The notes below the pieces were generated by a model, which had not been told where the DNA came from, ran no database searches, and worked only from the letters and a program-made list of their open reading frames with translations. The position numbers were made by a program, and so were the translations under genes. A stretch of DNA of 64,000 bases from an uncultured Methylomonas sp. GTDB lineage: Bacteria; Pseudomonadota; Gammaproteobacteria; Methylococcales; Methylomonadaceae. The DNA lies in assembly GCA_936941155.1 (NCBI GenBank), contig CAKZJE010000033.1, positions 142,934 to 206,933 of the forward strand, given 5' to 3'. This document shows, piece by piece, positions 27,293 to 37,700 of this stretch; position 1 is the stretch's first letter; the number at the start of each line of letters is the position of its first letter.

Positions 27293-27316
27293 TGAATTCA
27301 ATAACTTGTCGAAAAT

Positions 27317-27350
27317 AAACAGCCAATTGGCTATCAATTGGCTGTTTTTA
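27317..27350. terminator. Terminator at the end of the prophage late operon
   Basis: Stem AAACAGCCAATTG / CAATTGGCTGTTT followed by T on the plus strand and preceded by A on the other, so it can serve both ssrA and the leftward tail operon. Confidence 0.75.
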
Positions 27351-27372
27351 CAATGTAAAAATTAATTTTAAA

Positions 27373-28083
27373 TTAAAGCGAAGTTGGAAGCGGGAAAGTT
27401 GGCATACCAGCACCTAATGCTTGTCCGATTATTACTCTGAACTCATCAAAGCTCCAAAAGTAATCAGGCACACCGTTAAAGGATATAAAAAACCCTTCTG
27501 ATAAATCTACAGTAGCCTCCAGTGGAGAAAAAACAGATAAGTTCCCATTAAGATAGGCTCTGATATGTGTCCCATCAAAAGCTATACGGATAAAATGAAA
27601 ATCCCCCACAGATATGTTTTGATTAAACGAACCTGCTAACCCAGCTATAAATTTGAATGTCCCGGCTCTACCTATAGATAACGCAGCATACTTATTATCA
27701 CCATATAAATTTGATGTAACACTAGCCAAATAAATATCAAAACTACCACTTCCACTTACATTTTCTGCTAAGAAGTAACCTTCTAATGTGAATGGAGTAT
27801 TTATTGGAATACCTGTGAACGTATTACTTTTTAATGAATACCCAGATGGAATCTTTAAAGTTACTAACTTAGAGCCTACAGGTGCTGGCACTGAGTAGTA
27901 GTTAGCAGAAACAGTATCGGTAAATAACATTCCTCTAGCACCTTGGAGGCTATATATTGCCGGAGGTGTAGCTGAATCTACTACAGTATCATCTTCTCCA
28001 TGCAGTAGTGATATTACTTCCCCAGCACTGGCTGCTGCTGTATGCCGTGCGCTTCCTACCAGTCCAAAGCTGCCGATTGTCAT
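27373..28083 (-). CDS. Putative tail fibre / receptor-binding protein with LamG-like fold
   Basis: 236 residues from ATG 28083, which overlaps the previous stop as ATGA. The C-terminal half (NTPFTLEGYFLAENVSG ... FHFIRIAFDGTHIRAYLNGN ... WSFDEFRVIIGQA) has the strand pattern of concanavalin-like/LamG domains found in phage fibres. It is the last gene of the late operon, the usual place for host-range proteins. Confidence 0.65.
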   Translation of the reverse strand: MTIGSFGLVGSARHTAAASAGEVISLLHGEDDTVVDSATPPAIYSLQGARGMLFTDTVSANYYSVPAPVGSKLVTLKIPSGYSLKSNTFTGIPINTPFTLEGYFLAENVSGSGSFDIYLASVTSNLYGDNKYAALSIGRAGTFKFIAGLAGSFNQNISVGDFHFIRIAFDGTHIRAYLNGNLSVFSPLEATVDLSEGFFISFNGVPDYFWSFDEFRVIIGQALGAGMPTFPLPTSL

Positions 28084-28880
28084 GTTGTTAAATCTCCAAT
28101 CACCCACCAGAGGTCAGGGGTAACATCATCTTGCACTAAACTAACTGCGCCATATTGCGCTTGTACTTTTAGCCCGTGTGGAGCTTGCAACGTAACCCCC
28201 GCGCCAGCTGTCATTGTTGTTTGCCCCGCGCCGCCCTGTTTAAAGTCAATTCGACAGCCAAGAGGAAAAGCCACAGAAGAGTTTGGCGGTATCGTAAACG
28301 TATTTGCAGATGACGATGTAATCATCACAATCACATTATTGTTTGCTGCGTTTGTTACATCAGTCAAAACAGCCGTATAGCTGGCTGTTTGTCGATTGTA
28401 TGTATGTAAAAGCGTTTTAGGTGCGTACAGCGTATCAAAATACGTTTTCAAAAACGTTTTCAAATCCGCAAAAGATACTTTTTTACTAAACCATGTTGCT
28501 GCACTATCTCCAATCAATATCACATCGGCATCAACGGGTGTTGTTTTTCCGGTCAATCCGTTGATAAAAGCAGCGGATGACGTAAGATTGTCTTGTTTGC
28601 TACCTAATTCGCTTGCAACATAATCAACAACGCCTTTCACATGCCAAAACTTAGCCGTGCTAGTCAAAAAATCAACGATATTTCCAGTTTTATTCGCAGT
28701 ATCTTCTTTCGCATTTAAATCCCCACTAAACAGCGTTTTCAATTGCGTCACTGTGATTGCTACTGTTTTACGCAATGACGTACTGATTTTCAGCGACACG
28801 GGGATTAACGCATCATCTGTAATAAAAGCCGCGTCATCGGTTTCAACAATTTTCGGCAATGTTTCAATATTTTCAGCCAT
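28080..28880 (-). CDS. Putative tail fibre protein
   Basis: 266 residues. The N-terminal part (KISTSLRKTVAITVTQLKTL) is an attachment-like module. The middle has KQDNLTSSAAFINGLTGK, which resembles trimeric fibre shafts. The C-terminal domain (SSSANTFTIPPNSSVAFPLG ... GAVSLVQDDVTPDLWWVIGD) is a beta-rich tip seen in many fibres. It sits between a short coiled-coil gene and the LamG-like protein. Confidence 0.65.
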   Translation of the reverse strand: MAENIETLPKIVETDDAAFITDDALIPVSLKISTSLRKTVAITVTQLKTLFSGDLNAKEDTANKTGNIVDFLTSTAKFWHVKGVVDYVASELGSKQDNLTSSAAFINGLTGKTTPVDADVILIGDSAATWFSKKVSFADLKTFLKTYFDTLYAPKTLLHTYNRQTASYTAVLTDVTNAANNNVIVMITSSSANTFTIPPNSSVAFPLGCRIDFKQGGAGQTTMTAGAGVTLQAPHGLKVQAQYGAVSLVQDDVTPDLWWVIGDLTT

Positions 28881-28885
28881 TTTTT

Positions 28886-29074
28886 TTACTCAAAATAAAT
28901 TTCACTATCGCAAAACTCAAGACTTGAGCCAGCGCATTCGTATTCGTTTGTCAAAGCGTTTTGGATCGCATTCACATCACGCTGCAAAGCAGCAACCTGA
29001 GTTTCAATAGCCGCTTGTTCAGACTCATAAACTTTCCATTTTTGCAGCCGGCGGTCGTATGTTTTCGTAGTCAC
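28886..29074 (-). CDS. Small tail-region coiled-coil protein
   Basis: 62 residues, with a helix (YESEQAAIETQVAALQRDVNAIQNAL) likely to form a coiled coil. It overlaps the preceding tail gene by four bases. Function unknown; the position suggests a fibre connector. Confidence 0.55.
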   Translation of the reverse strand: MTTKTYDRRLQKWKVYESEQAAIETQVAALQRDVNAIQNALTNEYECAGSSLEFCDSEIYFE

Positions 29075-29907
29075 GTTGCAACCTCTAGCAATTTCAACAC
29101 TGTGTTATATCCGCGATAAAACGCTTGGTTCAGCGGGTTCAGCTCTACAAAATTAGCCATAAAACATTGCGCATAAACCTCGGGGCTTTGTGCTAAACCT
29201 TGTGGCACGCTTGATAAAGTTGGGCGACCCGTGTGCGAATAAACAATTTCTCCCGTCACGCCTAACCGCCGCTGTGCATCAAAAATGCTATTAAAAATCT
29301 CACTTTCAGGCAGATACTTCAGCGTTAAATCAACGCTTCTTAACTTTTGCTGTTGATACGCATAGCGAATGCCACGCGCGGTGGTTTTGACTTCTGACAG
29401 ATCTCGGTAGCTTATTGGCTGGTCGCCATAATCAACCCCGCCGCTCGGCTCATAACATTCACTAATAAATAACCTTCCGATTTGCACATAGCTCGAATTA
29501 GCTGGAGTAAAAATCACATCAACTTTATCAATTGAGGTATTTTGCGGAAGGTAATAAGCAAAATCGCGGCGTAAAGTTGCAATCATCTCTGACTGAGCAA
29601 CGTATCCAGACACTTTTGGATAAACAACCATTACGTCAGAATCATCTACAAGCAAATCATCTTTATAGCACTTGATTTGCACAGTGGAGAGACGCGCCAA
29701 ATTATGATTTACGATAAAAATACAGCCCACGCTAATCGCAGCTGCAAACGTCGCTGTGATGGTAAACGGGTCATTAGTTGTAGTCCGTGCAACTTTTGGC
29801 AGTAAATAGCTTTTCAAATTCGCCAACGGCAATGTGCTTACAAACGTAGCATCACTGGTTAAAGTCGCATTCTCAATTTGATTGTGCCACGCTAATAAAA
29901 CGCTCAT
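29071..29907 (-). CDS. Tail tip protein, unknown
   Basis: 278 residues. The first 150 look like a jelly-roll/carbohydrate-binding-like domain (LKSYLLPKVARTT ... VGCIFIVNHNL). The rest (KLRSVDLTLKYLPESEIFNSIFDAQRRLG) is typical of distal-tail adaptor proteins. It follows the hub-like gene with a one-base overlap. Confidence 0.55.
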   Translation of the reverse strand: MSVLLAWHNQIENATLTSDATFVSTLPLANLKSYLLPKVARTTTNDPFTITATFAAAISVGCIFIVNHNLARLSTVQIKCYKDDLLVDDSDVMVVYPKVSGYVAQSEMIATLRRDFAYYLPQNTSIDKVDVIFTPANSSYVQIGRLFISECYEPSGGVDYGDQPISYRDLSEVKTTARGIRYAYQQQKLRSVDLTLKYLPESEIFNSIFDAQRRLGVTGEIVYSHTGRPTLSSVPQGLAQSPEVYAQCFMANFVELNPLNQAFYRGYNTVLKLLEVAT

Positions 29908-31784
29908 TATCCAAATGCCTTTAAAGTGATGATTTTAGATTTCATATCAATGGTATAACCGATAATCACAAAATTTCTGCCCGCGCTGTAACCTAAGCGC
30001 GGCGTGATGATTTTCACAGTGTCAGCAAGTAAAAACGCGGGTAATTCTGTAAAAATCACATCAATCGTTACGATGTCTCGGCGTACTTTTGTTACATTAA
30101 ACAGCCGCGTTTTAAGCGCGTTAATATACAAAAGAGAGCGTAATAAACTTTCAACTTCCAGCGTTAAAGCCATCGGATGACGTGTTGCAGTTGCAGCCTC
30201 AGTTGTTGTGATTTCGCGGTACTGTTTACGCAATCTTTCCCGCCATGCCTCTGATACGCCGCCGGCTAAAGTTGTTTGCACCGTTTCAATCCTATCGTAA
30301 AGCGCGTGGAAAGCTTTAATAGGTAAGCCATTACTACCCAAGCCCGTAGCAACCCTTTCAATCCGATCAATCTGCCAATCTTCAATCACAAAATCAGCCG
30401 TTAATTTGGGAGTAAAAAGCAAATTCGCATACAGCACACCGTTTAAGATGTGATAAAAACCTCCGACGCTTCGGATAATTTTGTCTAGCAGATCGCTAAT
30501 TGTGGTTTGCGAATCAACATACAATCCGAGTGTGCCAGCATTGTTTAACTCAGTGACTGAGCTACTATCAATTGTTAAACCCGCTGCAACGCCAATATCG
30601 TTAAAAACATCACCCGCTTTGCGCACCGCACCGTTATTTATTGATACCGCGTCACAGGTAATCGTGCCAACCGGTGCAGTTGTCAGCCTAAAATAGCCTT
30701 GGTAGCCGCCCCACAATGCAGGGCTTGTGCCAATCACATAAACAAATTCATCACCGTTCAGCGCAATGATTAAGCCAGCTGATAATGTAATTACTCCGCC
30801 AGACAAAGCAGTTGCAACCGTATAAATCGCAGTTTGATTGCTAAACATCAACAACTCACCGGCGGCAATGTCACCAACGCCATTATATAAATTAATAGCT
30901 TTGATGTTTGCAGCATGAGCCCCACTGACTTGATAATCAGCGGCTTGCAAATCAGTTAGATCGGCGTAAAAATCAATGATTTCAATCGCAGTATTTTTAG
31001 GCACGGCAACACTTAAGCCGCTGCTTAAAACAATACTGTCACCCCAAACCGTTTCAACACTATATAAAGCAGAATGGTTAGCAAATTTGAGTTGCAAATC
31101 AGGCTGTAGCGCACCGATTCCATTTTTCATTCCAATCGTGGCATCACCTATGCTATGCGCCGTGCTAGTTTGATAATTTACTAACTTAACGCCGTCATCA
31201 TAAACCGCTGTAACAATGCAATCGTCTCGACTTGAAACTTGATAAATCAGTAGTGAACTATTAACCAGTGTTGCTGCAATATTGCGACAATCTCCGAAAA
31301 CCTGCGTTTTAACGCTGTCTTTAATATCATCCGCAGTGCCTTCTAAACCTAAAAAACCGCTGTTTGTGCCTGCATAAATCGACATTGGAAAGTTGTCAGT
31401 TAAAACCTCATGCGGTGCTTTCAATGACAGCGTGATTCGCCCGCCGCTTTCAGCCATTTTTGTGACAACACCGCGATAGTATTCGGTCACGGTCTCATTT
31501 TCATCAACCCACGACAAAACCGCCGCGCGACCGTCAATTGCATAACTGGCTAAATAATCTAAACCACCGTCTTTGTTTTCGAGTTCAATATCTCCAACAC
31601 TGGCACTGTCAAAAATCCCCAGCAAGCCGCCGTCATTTGGTGAAACGGTTACTAAAGCAGGCGTGATAATCCGTGAGTCATAATAGTTTTGGTCATTATC
31701 AACATAACTGCCACTGGTAAAATATAACGTTTCGGCAGTGTCGTTAGCATCCAAAGTATCAAGCGTTAAAATCCACTGGCTCAT
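29907..31784 (-). CDS. Large tail tip / hub-like protein
   Basis: 625 residues. The N-terminus (LYFTSGSYVDNDQNYYDSRI) and C-terminus (FLLADTVKIITPRLGYSAGRNFVIIGYTID) are like siphovirus hub proteins that close the tail and bind fibres (DUF2163-like arrangement). Two internal repeats are visible (IGMKNGIGALQPDLQLKFAN and YNGVGDIAAGELLMFSNQTA), each followed by a similar LYSVETV/IYTVATA strand. It overlaps the tape measure stop by four bases. Confidence 0.65.
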   Translation of the reverse strand: MSQWILTLDTLDANDTAETLYFTSGSYVDNDQNYYDSRIITPALVTVSPNDGGLLGIFDSASVGDIELENKDGGLDYLASYAIDGRAAVLSWVDENETVTEYYRGVVTKMAESGGRITLSLKAPHEVLTDNFPMSIYAGTNSGFLGLEGTADDIKDSVKTQVFGDCRNIAATLVNSSLLIYQVSSRDDCIVTAVYDDGVKLVNYQTSTAHSIGDATIGMKNGIGALQPDLQLKFANHSALYSVETVWGDSIVLSSGLSVAVPKNTAIEIIDFYADLTDLQAADYQVSGAHAANIKAINLYNGVGDIAAGELLMFSNQTAIYTVATALSGGVITLSAGLIIALNGDEFVYVIGTSPALWGGYQGYFRLTTAPVGTITCDAVSINNGAVRKAGDVFNDIGVAAGLTIDSSSVTELNNAGTLGLYVDSQTTISDLLDKIIRSVGGFYHILNGVLYANLLFTPKLTADFVIEDWQIDRIERVATGLGSNGLPIKAFHALYDRIETVQTTLAGGVSEAWRERLRKQYREITTTEAATATRHPMALTLEVESLLRSLLYINALKTRLFNVTKVRRDIVTIDVIFTELPAFLLADTVKIITPRLGYSAGRNFVIIGYTIDMKSKIITLKAFG

Positions 31785-34700
31785 GCTTTTGCCCTCTGTC
31801 TTCTATCCATATTTTCTAAGCTTTCGGCTTGCGACTCACCTTGTTTCAGCAATTCTTTGTAGCCAAACCGATCAACTTCCAAACCTTGTTTTAACAGCTC
31901 ATTTTGGTTTTTTAATTCTTCAATCACTTCCGCTTGTTTCTCTACCAACTTTTTCAACTCAGCAACCACATCACTGTTATCTCCATTGCTATTTGAGTTA
32001 AAAGACTGTGGACTGGGTGGAAAACTTAAAGTAACCGGAATAGTGCGACCATCGGGCAATGGAACTGCTGCCTCCGGCCCTGCTTCGCCAAAAATTGCAG
32101 CGGTGTTTGAAATCCCGCCTAATGCGTACTTTTTAAGCGGATCATACGTTGCTGGGATAAAGGGTATTGCAGACTGTATTGCAGACTGTATTGCCGCTGC
32201 ATTTTGCGCTGTCATTATCGTTTTGTATTGTGCGTTTAAGCTTGCTCCCAATGACGTTGCGTCAGAATCCGCAGTAAACGGACGATTAAAAGCAATTCCA
32301 TAACGTGCAATATGCGATTGATTAAACGTTGCTAATAAATTTTCCCAAACCGTATCTTTAGTCCCGCCCGCTTGCCAAGATGTTTGTGTGGCAATTTTTA
32401 GCGGATTTGCAGCTTGTGCAGCGGCTTTAATGCTGACTTCATAATCTGCTAAGCGTTTACTTTCGCTATCTGCAAACGCTTGTTGATTGATTTTTTCAGC
32501 CGCTGCTTTTGCCGCTGCGTTATTTGCAATCGCTTGTGCGGTGACAATATCTTGTGCAGCTTTTAACTCCTTTTGCACATCTGTCAATGCAGTAATAGCA
32601 TCTTTTACTGATAAAACGCTGTCATTTAACGTCACCAATTTGCCGACTTGATCAGTCAGCGCGTTAAGTTGCAATTGCGCAATATTTTGTTTAACCGTTG
32701 CTTTCGTAATTCCGTTATTTAGCGCGGCGGTGGCAGTCGCAAAATCACGCACATAGCCCATTGAGCTGGCATTGTAAGCGCGTGATGCTTGTAAAAAAGT
32801 ATCCGTTGCCCCTTGCAGCTTGCCCAAGCCTTCCTGTTTTTGTGCATCCGTTCCGGTGTTGATTAGCGTGTTGACTGCATCAAACTGGCTTTTCGCCTCT
32901 TGATATTTTTGCAGCGGCGTTTTGGTTGAAATATCACTCAGCACCAAGCTATCAAGATATTCTTTTAAGCTTTTGGCAAAACCACCAAAATCATCCACCG
33001 ATTGTTTTAATGCGGCTGATTCGGTTTGGTATGCTTTGCGCAAATTATCCTCAGCTGTCGTGACGTTGGCTTGTAGATTATCAATTGCCTTAGTCGCTAA
33101 ATCAGTCGCAGTGTAAAAAGCATCAGCAAGCGATAAAACCTGCCCTTGGAACTTTTGCCCCGCCGCGCTGCTCACGTCAATACTTTCAACCAACGCCCTG
33201 AATTTTGCCGTGCTTGTTGGCATAGCCAAACCAAGTTTTAAAAATTGGTTTTGCATGTTGGTATTGGAAGCTACGAGTTTTTCAGCATCAGAAAAGTATT
33301 TATCAGCATAAGCTGTGACCGCGCTATTCAAATCTGCCACGCTACCCGCACCGCTAATCGTACTTGAACTAATTGAATTGCCATTCAAGCCATTTAAATT
33401 CATCGTGTCACGAATCGCAGACAGTTGTTTGTACATGTCAATCAAATCCGAACCCGATCCGTTCAGTGTGTTGATAACATCTGCAATGCCTTTTGCCGCC
33501 GTTTCTTGTGCCACGATGCTTTGCCGTGCGATTTCTGCAAAAACATCACCTTGCTTATTAACCACGTCAGTGTAAGCAATCGCTTTGATGTGCAATCTAT
33601 CAAGCCCTACCGTTGCTTGTTCAACTGCACTGGCGACACGCACTAAGGTTTCAAAATAACCCTCGCCTGCTTTCTGAAAATCAATCAAACCAGCAAACGC
33701 ATATTTAGCCATGTCATCAGCAACACGACCGAACACCGCTTCTAATTCAGTTTGCAGCGCATCACCTTTTAAGCCTTTCAGCGACACATCGCCAATCGAA
33801 ACCGCAAAGTTGCTTAAAACTTGTGAAAAATCAGTACCTGATTTGTCCAGTGAACCCGCCGCTACGCTTACCGCTCCGACTAAGTTCATAATCACTTTTC
33901 CAAACTGGCTTTTAGTTTCATCGTCCACAGCTGAAACTTGTCGTTCTACCCATGTTTTGGTTTTGCTAAAAAAACCACCTGTTTTTGTCACTTGCACATC
34001 AACGTATTGCGCTGCGTCAACAAAGCCTTTTGCGATAATATCACCAACCATTTGCGTTGGAATGATTAAGCCAGAATCTGCAAGTGTGCGCGTGGTTTTT
34101 CTGCCAAACAAACCACTTGAAATCTGAGATGTTTCAACAAATTTCGGATTGTTGATAAAAGCACGGCTAACTTGATTACCTAAACCACCGATGTTTGACT
34201 CAATATTGCGCAAAGAATTCGCCATTGCCGATGTTAAGGGTAAGGTGACATCAGAATTTTGTTTTAAGATTTCAAGACTATTTGCAATAGATTTTGATTT
34301 AGCCGTTGCATCACCAAGCACAGACCCCGTGCCTTGCGTTTTTTGCCGATCTTCAGCTAAATTGATAGTTGTTGCCGCCGCCGCTGCACCACCGCCACCA
34401 AGACCAAAGCCAACAGAAGCCATCAGCGCAATCATCATGGCAACACGAGCAAAAGCTGTGTAGGAGTCGCCACTTGATCCTTCATTCGCCACTGCCTCAG
34501 CAGCTTTTGCCGTGCCTTTGGCTGTTGACGCTGCAACCTCCGGCGCAACGCTGGCAACGGTTGCTGCTGTTTTTGCCGTTTCACCAGTCACCCACATACC
34601 TACAGTTCGTGCCATGTCTGCAATTGCAGTGATGGTAGACTGGCTGGACAAATACATTTCATAAGCGCGAAAAGCTTTAGTCGCAATACCCATGAGTTGA

Positions 34701-37700
34701 TAGCCTGCTGTACCTTCTTTGAAAAAGCCTTGTGCGGCTTCTGTCATGCTGGCATAAGCATCAATTTGAGCAATGGCTTGTTCTTGTGCGGCTTTTGTTT
34801 GTGCAATTGCGATTTGTTCAGCATTCGCGCCATTTTCTTTAGTCACAGCGGCGCGTTGCACTTCAATATCATTCGACACCTTGCCATAATTCGCCATTGC
34901 AACTGCCATATCACCGATGCTTTTTCCTACTTTTCCAAAGCTGTTTTGTAAGCCAGTCGCTAGTTTTTGTGCTTTTGCTAAACCGTTAGTGAGTTCCTTG
35001 TCTTTAAAGCTGATTTTGTATTCAAGCGTTTTTTTAGCCGCTTTTTTGCTCTCGATGTTGTCAGTTAAATCATTGAGTTTATTTTGCTCAGTGCTGTTTT
35101 TAGAGATTTTTGCGTTTTGGTAGTATTGCCATTGCTGTGTAGTCATTTGAAGTTGCAATTGTTCATCTTGCAACGCTTTCATGCGGTCGTTAAATTCCTT
35201 ATCGAGCTCGGCTTGTTGTACTTTGTCGAGCAGGTCTAAAGTTGATTTATCACCGCCTAGCGTTGCTGCTTTGCGCAATGGATTATTTTCATACTGCAAA
35301 GCCAATTGCGCCTCACGCGCTTGTTGTGCCGTGCCGGTCAGTTCAATGTAATGATTTTTTAAATCCTGCACCGATTTTAAATAATCTTGCTGTTGTTTGG
35401 CATATTCTGCTCCCGCTGCAATGGCGGCTTTGTTGCTTTCAGATCGTACTTTTGCCAGATCAGATTCTGCACTGGTTTGCTGTTCAGTTTGCCCGCTGAT
35501 TTGACCGTAATATTGTTTGAATTTTGCCATGTAAGCGGCGGTGTGCTCACCGTAAGCATTCACAGCTTTGTCGATACTACCGTAGTGATTGACTAAGCCT
35601 TTAAAGTAATCCTCACCGAATTTTTTAAGACCCGCTTCATTTTCTTGCACAAATTTCAGCAGGCGTTGATATGACATCAAAGCCGTGATGTTTTGGTCAA
35701 TAGCAGGTTGAAAGGGTTTTATGCCATATCCTGGATCACGCAATGTGCTGGGCAACACTTGCATTTGTCCTAGGGCGTGGCTAGTTTGGTTAACTTGTGC
35801 CAATTTCCCGCCAGCGGATTCGATTTTTAGAATAGCTTGATAGGCTTTGTCTAAGTCGCTGAGATTTTGAGAGGATGCTGCACTTTCCAGTTTGCTGGTT
35901 TGCGTCAGTGAGCTGGTTTTGGCTTGGGTAATTTGATTGATTAAATTCAGCTCGGTTTGGTAGTGTTGCGACGCGCTGATTTTTTGTTGGTTGAATAGCG
36001 CGTCATTGGCGGCTTTTTGTTCTTCAAATTGCGTGATTTTGGCATCAGTCAGTTTTTTAATGCCGTCCAATTGTTCAGAGAGAGCTTTTTTAGCGGCTTC
36101 TTTATCCACGCCAGCCGCTGAAAGTTTTTCTTCAATGCCTGCCTGCATAGCAGCTGCTTGTGCAGTGGCATTGGCTGCTAGTTCTGTCGCTTCCTTTTTA
36201 GCTTCGTCGCGTAATTTTTGTCTTAGCAGTAATCCTTGCTCAGTCAAAGTATTTTGAGCAGCAATAACTGCATTTTGCTCTTTATATGTTTGAGCAATTA
36301 ATGCGTTTGCAGCTTCATTATTTCTAGCGATAGCTTTATCACGCTGTTCATTGCGGTTTTCATTGAAATTGCTAAATGGATTGTAGTTAATGAACGATTT
36401 TTTAAGCTTATCCCAGTTTGCACTAGCTTTTTCCAGCGCGTTATCAAAGCCGCGTACTACCTCAATAATGAACACTCTAAAATCAGTTCTTAACGCCAGA
36501 AAAGGAGACTGAATAGAAAACGCCTTAGCAAGTGACGGCGAGATCGTGTTTGCAGTTTGCGCAATATCATTCGCCAGAAGTTTAAAATCCAACTGAATTT
36601 TAATCATTTCCCGCTCAAACTGACCGCTTTGCAAAGATTCAATGGCGTTTGTAGCAAAGCGACTGATTGATGATGCTGCTTTGCCAACATCATCCGCAAT
36701 CGCGCCGCTGTAAAGTTTAATCCCTGTCCATAATTGTGAAAACGCCCTGCCCATTGTTACTGGCATCGTGTCAAACTGGCGTTGCATGTCACCAAAGCTT
36801 TTCAACATACCATACGCAAACATCTCACTGGTGAGCTGTTGGTTATGAGACATCTCAATAAGTTCGCCCTTGGTTTTGCCCAAAGCTTTACTTAAGTTAT
36901 CCATCACCACTGAGCCGTTTTCCATCAAACTCATAAATTCATCACCGGAAAACATACCTTTGCTAAGCATTTGGCTAGTTTGCAGCAATACAGAATTGAC
37001 CTCTGAGGTTTGCGCTCCGGCAATAATCAGTGATTTACCCAGCGTATCAACTACAGCAACCGTACTTTTGGCATTCAAGCCCATATCACGCAGTGGTTTT
37101 GCGGCTTTGGTGAAAATATTCACGTTAGCTTCAAGGCTTGATCCTGTTTTAACGGATGATTGCACTAATTGCCGCTGTGCGTATTCCAGTTCTTGAGTTG
37201 ATGTCACAACTAATTTCATGCGGCTTTTTAAGATTTCCATGCTGTCAGCGGATTTGACAACGTGATAAGCCATGAATGGCAACGTAGAAAGCAGCAAAGA
37301 TGACATTGACCGCAATGCCCCAACTAATGGCGCGGTAAGAGAGAGTAAGCCAGAAAATAACGGCTGTAACTTAGCCGCTGCAAAGCGCATTAAATCAAAT
37401 GCGCCGGTTGCAATTCGCGTGGCCGTTCCAAGCCCCAAAAATGCCAGAGATAATATTTTTGTAGTGGTGTTGGCTTCGATAAAGCTGGTTTTCAGCAGCG
37501 ATACTGTTGATTTTAGCCCGCCAATTACGCCCCCAACATAACCACTTTGAAATGTTAAGGTTGCCAATCCTTTAGAGATAAATTCAGCTGCCGTGCCAGT
37601 GCCAAAAATAGTTTTTGTCAGTTGATTAAAAACAAAGTTTGCAGCCGTGACTTTCCCTGACGTATCAAGCAATACACCTGCTAAACCCGCAAATTTTTCA

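Noticed and set aside
34369..34632. Plus-strand frames across the tape measure gene
   Set aside because: Low-complexity peptides opposite an intact long gene; shadows.
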